64,000 bases of DNA from Draconibacterium sp. (GTDB lineage Bacteria > Bacteroidota > Bacteroidia > Bacteroidales > Prolixibacteraceae). This document shows, piece by piece, positions 59,741-64,000 of this stretch. The notes beneath the pieces are model-generated. The model worked only from the letters and a program-made list of their open reading frames with translations. It did not search any database and was not told the DNA's origin. Made by a program: the position numbers and the translations under genes. Positions within the stretch are counted from its first letter, which is position 1. Each line of letters opens with the position of its first letter. Location: the NCBI GenBank assembly GCA_011620585.1, contig WOYV01000078.1, forward strand, positions 38,451-102,450. The letters run 5' to 3'.

Positions 59741-60784
59741 TTATATTAGGTAATTAAAAGTTATTCCAACGATGATTATTCCAATGGTAACAATGCCGAT
59801 AAAAACCGCAATTAATTGCCATTTCAGAACTTTTTTCAGGATAATTATTTCGGGCAGGGACAAGGCGATCACCGACATCATGAAGGCGAGTGCGGTTCCC
59901 AAGGAAACTCCTTTTTCGATCAAAACACTTACGATGGGAATTATTCCCGCAGCATTCGAATACATCGGCACGCCAATTAAAATAGCCAGCGGCACTGCAT
60001 ACCAACTACCTTTTCCGAGCAACGAACCCAGAAACGCTTCAGGAACATAACCGTGTGCGCCGGCGCCAACCGCAATTCCGATAAGTATATAAATCCAGAT
60101 TTTCCCGACAATCTCCTTAACCGAGTCTGCACCTCTTTTAATACGGTCGTTAAACGTCAGGCGTTCTTCCTGTTCGCCCGCTTGCCCTACTTTTACCGAG
60201 TAAACCCAATCGGCAACATATTTTTCCATTTTAAATTTACCGATTAACCAACCCGATAAAATGGCAATGATTAATCCGGTTGACACATAAATCAGGGCTA
60301 CTTTCCAGCCAAATAAGCCTACCAGTAAAACCAGCGCAACCTCGTTAATCATAGGCGCTGCAATCAAAAACGAAAAGGTAACTCCGATAGGAATCCCGGC
60401 TTCGACAAAACCCAAAAACAACGGGATCGCCGAACACGAACAAAACGGGGTAACAATTCCCAGGGCCGAAGCCATAATATTTCCGGTAAACAGGGATTTG
60501 CCTTCGAGTATTTTACGCGTTTTTTCGGTAGTGAAATAACTTCGGATTACTCCAACAATAAAAATAATGAGTACCAGCAGCAGCATTACTTTTGGCACTT
60601 CGAAAATAAAAAACCGCAGCGTTTCGGTAAGATGCGACCCGGCCTTCATTTTTAGCAGATCGTCGATCAGGAAATTGGCAAGCGATTGCAGGTTCCAATA
60701 TAAAACGATCCACAGTGGCAAGAGCAAGAATGGCAGCATCCAACCAGGTTTGCTTTTGTTGATGGAAATGATTTGTTCCTTCAT
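59741..60784 (-). CDS. arsP: ArsP-type permease (DUF318), organoarsenical efflux
   Basis: A 347-residue inner-membrane permease with about eight to ten helices, of the DUF318/ArsP family. ArsP of Campylobacter exports trivalent methyl and aromatic arsenicals. The key motif GIVTPFCSCSAIPLFLGF, with paired cysteines, lies at about residues 113-130. FSFLIAAPMINEVAL and the later GVPMYSNAAGIIPIV also fit. Some family members export other metals or thiols. The adjacent ArsE/F/G-like genes support an organoarsenical role. It lies 48 bases after the CcdA-like gene on the same strand. Confidence 0.87.
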   Translation of the reverse strand: MKEQIISINKSKPGWMLPFLLLPLWIVLYWNLQSLANFLIDDLLKMKAGSHLTETLRFFIFEVPKVMLLLVLIIFIVGVIRSYFTTEKTRKILEGKSLFTGNIMASALGIVTPFCSCSAIPLFLGFVEAGIPIGVTFSFLIAAPMINEVALVLLVGLFGWKVALIYVSTGLIIAILSGWLIGKFKMEKYVADWVYSVKVGQAGEQEERLTFNDRIKRGADSVKEIVGKIWIYILIGIAVGAGAHGYVPEAFLGSLLGKGSWYAVPLAILIGVPMYSNAAGIIPIVSVLIEKGVSLGTALAFMMSVIALSLPEIIILKKVLKWQLIAVFIGIVTIGIIIVGITFNYLI

Positions 60785-60832
60785 TTAAATCTTTTTTTCA
60801 ATTTGCTTAATGCTGAACAGTTTAGCAAATAA

Positions 60833-61534
60833 TTAAAAATAAACTGTGAGTGTATAATAAATCCCGACTGTAATAAATACTACAGATATAACACGTCGAA
60901 ACCAAATTTCGAACGCTCTTAACTTGTTGTATAAAACACCCACGCCCGAAACAGTAAATGCAATCAGCCAGGCGAAAATAATGACAGGGATACCGGTGGC
61001 GATTGCAAAAACAACAGGCAGGTAAAGTCCCGAAGCGCTTTTAATGGTTAAAGGAATAAGCATACCAAAATACAAGACTCCGCTGTAAGGACAGAAAGCC
61101 AAAGCAAAGAGTATCCCCAGTAAAAGCACATCCCAGTATTTTTTTGTTTGTTTCTTTTCAAAATGCTGAGTGAGCCTGCCGAAGCCCGGAAACCTGATTT
61201 TAAGCACATCGAGCATAAATAAGCCAATTACAATTAGTACCGGGCCAATAATTTTTTCGCCGTATTTCTGGAATATTCCCGAAAGTGCAAATCGATCGGC
61301 TCCGAAATAAATAATAAACGCCAGCAAAGTGTAGGCTACAGCTCGCCCCAGTGTATAAATTAAACCATTATAGAAAACGCGGTTTTGGTTATCGATGTCT
61401 TTCCCGATATACCCGATAGCGGTAATATTGGTGGCTAGCGGACAAGGACTGATCGCAGTTAACAGACCCAAAATCAGTGCGGTTAAAAAGGGGAGCGAAC
61501 TGTTTTCGAGTAATCCGGTTAAAAATCCCTCCAT
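60833..61534 (-). CDS. CcdA-like permease of the ArsG type
   Basis: A 233-residue membrane protein with six helices of the CcdA/DsbD-transmembrane family. Two cysteine motifs in helices 1 and 4 are visible: LTAISPCPLATN (about 28-38) and LAFCPYSGVLYFGM (about 146-159). CcdA proteins move electrons across the membrane. The related ArsG proteins sit in organoarsenical clusters together with ArsE and ArsF, and are described as aromatic arsenical efflux or redox permeases. Its neighbours here are an exported thioredoxin-like protein and a glutaredoxin-like protein, which would be its redox partners. It starts one base after the stop of the ArsF-like gene, so they are translationally linked. Confidence 0.82.
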   Translation of the reverse strand: MEGFLTGLLENSSLPFLTALILGLLTAISPCPLATNITAIGYIGKDIDNQNRVFYNGLIYTLGRAVAYTLLAFIIYFGADRFALSGIFQKYGEKIIGPVLIVIGLFMLDVLKIRFPGFGRLTQHFEKKQTKKYWDVLLLGILFALAFCPYSGVLYFGMLIPLTIKSASGLYLPVVFAIATGIPVIIFAWLIAFTVSGVGVLYNKLRAFEIWFRRVISVVFITVGIYYTLTVYF

Positions 61535-61535
61535 G

Positions 61536-61943
61536 TTATAATAGCGGTTTGATCTTTTCTTCGATTATTTTTTTGAATTTATCAGGGTCGGTGCGCGCAT
61601 ATAAAAACCCTTCGTTGGTAAGATCGATTTTTTTATCGCCTTTTACTATCCATAACGACTGGCTGTTTACTCCCAATTCCTTGCCTTTTGCCACTCCTTC
61701 GGGTTTATCCAGATTATAGGCTGCAAAACTTACTTCTTTGCCAAACAACATCGAAACATCGGCCTTCGATTCGTCTTCTACTGCACGACAGGTTTCGCAC
61801 CGGGTGTTAAAATGAAAATAGTAAACGGCAACTGTTGCTTTTTCTTCTTGCTTATCCTGCGAGGTAGTTTGTGCAGAAAGACTGAATACGACCAGGAATA
61901 AAAAAAACAAGGTAAGAATTGAAGTGTTGATTTTTGTTTTCAT
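61536..61943 (-). CDS. Exported thioredoxin-like protein of the ArsF type
   Basis: A 135-residue exported protein with a signal peptide (residues 1-25, ending SLSAQ). The mature domain begins VAVYYFHFNTRCETCRAVED with a CxxC (CETC) at about residues 53-56, and has a thioredoxin-like pattern with SFAAYNLDKPEGVAKGKELGV and SLWIVKGDKKIDLT. ArsF-family proteins are annotated as subunits of a nitroaromatic arsenical reductase. The activity is inferred from context. It lies 14 bases after the ArsE-like gene and one base before the CcdA-like gene. Confidence 0.82.
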   Translation of the reverse strand: MKTKINTSILTLFFLFLVVFSLSAQTTSQDKQEEKATVAVYYFHFNTRCETCRAVEDESKADVSMLFGKEVSFAAYNLDKPEGVAKGKELGVNSQSLWIVKGDKKIDLTNEGFLYARTDPDKFKKIIEEKIKPLL

Positions 61944-61956
61944 TGTTCGGGATTAT

Positions 61957-62190
61957 TTATTGGGTTAATAGATTTTTTAATTCCTTTCCGTCGGGCAAGC
62001 GGCCGCTTAATACCACTTTCTCATTAATGACCAGGGCAGGGGTCCGCATTACACCATATTTCATGATTTCCATAATGTCTTCCACCTTGCTCACATCCGC
62101 CTGAATATTTAATTCGGCAACCGAATTTCTTACTGCCTTTTCAAGCGCTTTGCATTTTGGGCAACCTGTTCCAAGTACTTTTATGTCCAT
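61957..62190 (-). CDS. Glutaredoxin-like protein (TM0996/MTH895 type), ArsE-like
   Basis: A 77-residue redox protein of the TM0996/MTH895 small glutaredoxin/thioredoxin family. The active site is MDIKVLGTGCPKCKALE with a CPKC motif at about residues 10-13, and the cis-proline region is MRTPALVINEKVVLSGR. I start at ATG 62190, which gives the family's usual length of about 77-80. A longer frame from 62265 runs through the operator at 62237-62254. Together with ArsF-like and ArsG-like genes it gives the ArsEFG set linked to organoarsenicals. An operator in front suggests it can be transcribed separately from arsR. Confidence 0.85.
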   Translation of the reverse strand: MDIKVLGTGCPKCKALEKAVRNSVAELNIQADVSKVEDIMEIMKYGVMRTPALVINEKVVLSGRLPDGKELKNLLTQ

Positions 62191-62236
62191 TTTGGTAAGT
62201 TTTAAATTGTTATAGTCCATATCTTTTTTGTTCGGT

Positions 62237-62254
62237 GTTCGCAAAATAACGAAC
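62237..62254. promoter_or_regulatory. Second operator copy, upstream of the ArsE-like gene
   Basis: GTTCGCAAAATAACGAAC has perfect five-base arms GTTCG/CGAAC around eight bases. It is almost the same as the operator in front of arsR at 62574-62591. It lies between the arsR stop and the ArsE-like start. Confidence 0.75.
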
Positions 62255-62270
62255 AATGTTTTCAAATTTT

Positions 62271-62570
62271 TTAGATTCCTAAAAACTCTTTAAAAAGGAG
62301 CTGAGCCTCTTTCCAATTCTCCTTATTAATACAATACTTGATCCTGGGAGCTTCAATTTCTCCCTGGATTAAACCGGCGTCTTTTAATTCTTTTAAATGT
62401 TGGGACAGGGTTGATTTTGCAATCGGGAGTTCGTCGCTTAAATCGCCACTGTAACAGCAGCTTTGGTTTGATAACAATTCCAAAACATAAATTCTTACCG
62501 GATGTCCCAATGCTTTGGCATAGCGGGCCATTCGTTGTTGTTTTTCAGTAAATACTTCTTTTTCTGTCAT
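62271..62570 (-). CDS. ArsR-family repressor of the ArsEFG-ArsP operon
   Basis: A 99-residue ArsR/SmtB winged-helix repressor. It shows MARYAKALGHPVRIYVLELL, NQSCCYSGDLSDELP and KSTLSQHLKELKDAGLI. The paired cysteines in QSCCYSG and the Cys in IKYCIN could bind trivalent arsenic. It is the first gene of the organoarsenical run and is preceded by a promoter with an operator-like palindrome; a second copy follows it. The sequence differs from the arsR at 58508-58840, so the island has two separate sensors. Confidence 0.93.
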   Translation of the reverse strand: MTEKEVFTEKQQRMARYAKALGHPVRIYVLELLSNQSCCYSGDLSDELPIAKSTLSQHLKELKDAGLIQGEIEAPRIKYCINKENWKEAQLLFKEFLGI

Positions 62571-62573
62571 GCT

Positions 62574-62598
62574 GTTCGTAAAATACCGAACAAAGGTA
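62574..62598 (-). promoter_or_regulatory. arsR promoter with GTTCG-N8-CGAAC operator
   Basis: On the minus strand TACCTTTG (62591-62598, TAnnTTTG) is followed by the palindrome GTTCG-N8-CGAAC at 62574-62591 (plus-strand sequence GTTCGTAAAATACCGAAC), which covers the start-point region and ends three bases before the start codon. It is a classic place for a self-repressing ArsR. Confidence 0.75.
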
Positions 62599-62710
62599 GG
62601 AAAACTTTATTTCGATTTTAAAATCGGCAATATTTTTTTTCAAGTATTAAAATTGCGAGAGGAAGTGGGTGAGTTGTGCCTGGTTATTGTAATGGGGAAG
62701 AGTTGCCGAA

Positions 62711-62754
62711 ATAAAAAAAGCTGTAAGTGATTACAGCTTTAAAAATCTAACTAA
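62711..62754 (-). terminator. Terminator, right copy of a duplicated 3' flank
   Basis: AAAGCTGTAA pairs perfectly with TTACAGCTTT around four bases, with seven T on the minus strand. It follows the three-repeat protein gene. The hairpin and CTAACTAAAC-x-AAT next to it match the left copy at 53780-53828. Confidence 0.8.
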
Positions 62755-62778
62755 ACGAATCAATAAATTGCTTTCTGA

Positions 62779-63114
62779 CTATTTCCAAATGCTTTCATTT
62801 ACCATCCAGTTCTCAAGTTCTAACCCGGCTTCAGTTTCGTCAACAAAACTGTTGTTTAAATTCCATGTTTCAACCTTTGTCATCCAGCCTTCCAGTTGAA
62901 GTGCTGTTTCCGTCTCCTGAACCAATTCGGCATAAATTGCAGCGTTGGGATTCCAGATTGTTTCATCAGTCATCCAGCTTTCCAGCTGAAGTTTTGTTTC
63001 AATGCTTTCACTCTTTGCGCCTTTTGCTTCTGTTCCTTCTGCTCTTACATTAGTGGCTATTAAAAAGAGTGCTATAAATGTTGCTGTTGCTAATTGTTTT
63101 ACTGTTGTTTTCAT
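62779..63114 (-). CDS. Secreted protein with three LxLExWM repeats
   Basis: A 111-residue exported protein with a signal peptide (residues 1-25, ending NVRAE). The mature part is built from three tandem units of about 25-28 residues with a shared core L-x-L-E-x-W-M: TKLQLESWMTDETIWN, then TALQLEGWMTKVETWN, then AGLELENWMVNESIWK. Spacing and the closing W are well kept, so the repeats are probably structural. I know no function for it. A frameshifted relative lies 8.9 kb away (53852-54047). Its promoter box TACTTTTG is at 63160-63167 and its terminator is nearly identical to that after the remnant. Confidence 0.82.
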   Translation of the reverse strand: MKTTVKQLATATFIALFLIATNVRAEGTEAKGAKSESIETKLQLESWMTDETIWNPNAAIYAELVQETETALQLEGWMTKVETWNLNNSFVDETEAGLELENWMVNESIWK

Positions 63115-63159
63115 GACTCTATTGTTTTCTTGTTTAAATCGTTATTTAATTGTACGATT

Positions 63160-63167
63160 CAAAAGTA
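63160..63167 (-). promoter_or_regulatory. Minus-7 box for the three-repeat protein gene
   Basis: Minus-strand TACTTTTG, an exact TAnnTTTG match, 45 bases before the start codon at 63114. Confidence 0.5.
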
Positions 63168-64000
63168 CAGCTAACAGATACGATCTTGAAAATTTAATAG
63201 ATAAACTGTAGTTTTTTACCGACGGATAGTAGATTTGTCTTGCCAGGGTAGAATGATAATCGGTGAAAAATATTTAGGAATGACATAAAGAGACCGGTTA
63301 AACCCGCTTTTGAATAGCCGGAGCAGTCCCGTATTTAAAGAGATGAACCTTTGCCCGGCAGCTGCGGGATGTGTCAGAACGGAGTAAAATAAAAAAGAGA
63401 ACTGATAAAGTGACAAAATGTTACCATTAGTGACACCATGTAATATTGGATATGCATTTATGAGCAATTTGAAAGATTTTGATATCGTGTACCTCCTCTG
63501 ACTATCAAACGAATAGTCGTATGATGCAACACGTGTAACATTTATCACTCTCAGGTCTCTTTTTATGTGATTATACCCTACTGAACTTCCTTCTAAATAT
63601 TCGAGAACCCCCACTATTGACGGGGTGTTGAGCATTGACAGCACATATTTTATATTTGACTTCAATTCAACGATTTCCGGGATGCTTGTTACATCTTTTA
63701 ATATTGATACGTTCTCAAGCGTCGTAATATCAAAGGCATCAAAACATTATGATAAAATTGATGAAGATGTCAAACTATTTATCTTCAAACTACATATCCA
63801 CCAACTGTGAATAGCATCCCCAGTGGTAGTTTCCTGTCTGATGGTTGTCATCATAATTAGCGATTTGTGAAAAAATCAGTCTTTGCTGTCAAGATAGCAT
63901 TTACAAATCAGCTGAAATGGAGCATCAAACCATTCATGCCTTCCGTAAATAGTCCCTGCAAGAAAACCCCCAATATCTTATAAGTCAACCAATTGGTGTT
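63168..64000. other. Window end with no convincing gene
   Basis: This 833-base stretch is AT-rich and contains no frame I trust. A minus-strand frame of 149 codons (63216-63665) shows a run that reads plausibly as protein (for example IPEIVELKSNIKYVLSMLN upstream and within it), but it matches no family I know and its end looks non-coding. A short plus-strand frame (63625-63810) is equally weak. The region may be decayed DNA or part of a gene beyond the window. Confidence 0.4.

Noticed and set aside
63216..63665. Minus-strand frame of 149 codons near the window end
   Set aside because: Some stretches read like protein, but there is no recognisable family, start signal or neighbour support. 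Kept only as an uncertain region.
1..64000. tRNA, rRNA, CRISPR arrays and intact insertion sequences
   Set aside because: I looked for cloverleaf-type GGTTCGA arms in the gaps, regular spacer repeats and transposase motifs and found none that hold up.

Overview
The window looks like a stretch of chromosome from an anaerobic or facultative member of the Bacteroidota, most likely Bacteroidales/Marinilabiliales (a Prolixibacteraceae-like organism is my guess from gene content, not a measured placement). The signs are repeated TAnnTTTG minus-7 promoter boxes, many small lipoproteins, a long eukaryote-type IleS with a KMSKR motif, DUF2723 and DUF6427 membrane proteins, a GH2/sulfatase pair, and an anaerobe-type (class I) hybrid cluster protein. 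I see no rRNA, tRNA, CRISPR array or intact insertion sequence.

Layout. 0-7 kb: an edge-truncated unknown gene, a CPBP membrane protease, a DUF1080 lipoprotein, a BtpA-family protein, a small glycogen-binding-module protein, a secreted aldose epimerase and a patch of small lipoproteins, one split by an in-frame TAG. 7-18 kb: housekeeping (ileS, a DksA-like protein, lspA, cysS, ribE), a compact folM-folX-folK-like pterin cluster, a HAD phosphatase and tryptophanase. 18-27 kb: an unusual locus in which a membrane-spanning SARP-type regulator with a LamG ectodomain is divergent from a tetraheme cytochrome fused to a cysteine-less formylglycine-generating-enzyme-like domain. An exported Gfo/Idh/MocA oxidoreductase, two glycosyltransferases and a tiny membrane protein follow. 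27-40 kb: gltX, kbl, a GH2-sulfatase-sugar isomerase operon, a TPR histidine kinase, a MltF-type lytic transglycosylase and class II aldolase. 40-43.7 kb: a nitrosative-stress module (hcp, an iron-sulfur partner and a divergent Crp/Fnr regulator that I assign as HcpR) with a clear palindromic operator. 43.7-53.7 kb: plus-strand housekeeping and envelope genes (pgeF, DUF2723, purD, DUF6427, carbamoyltransferase, tsaB, DUF3108, efp).

53.8-63.1 kb is a metal and arsenic island, all on the minus strand. Read in transcription order it holds an ArsR regulator, two thiol-redox proteins (ArsE/ArsF-like), a CcdA-like ArsG permease, an ArsP-type organoarsenical permease and a ProC-like protein. A second operon follows (ArsR, arsenate reductase, Acr3 arsenite pump), then a Fur/Zur-family repressor, a TonB receptor with its own palindromic operator, and a decayed GDCCVxC protein. 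The two ArsR genes sit behind two different operator families. The island is flanked by an intact gene and a frameshifted remnant of the same three-repeat secreted protein, each followed by nearly the same terminator, so the flanks form long degenerate direct repeats.

The best candidates for something little described are the SARP/LamG regulator with its cytochrome-FGE fusion partner (18-23 kb) and the direct-repeat-flanked arsenic island with its two-operator design.
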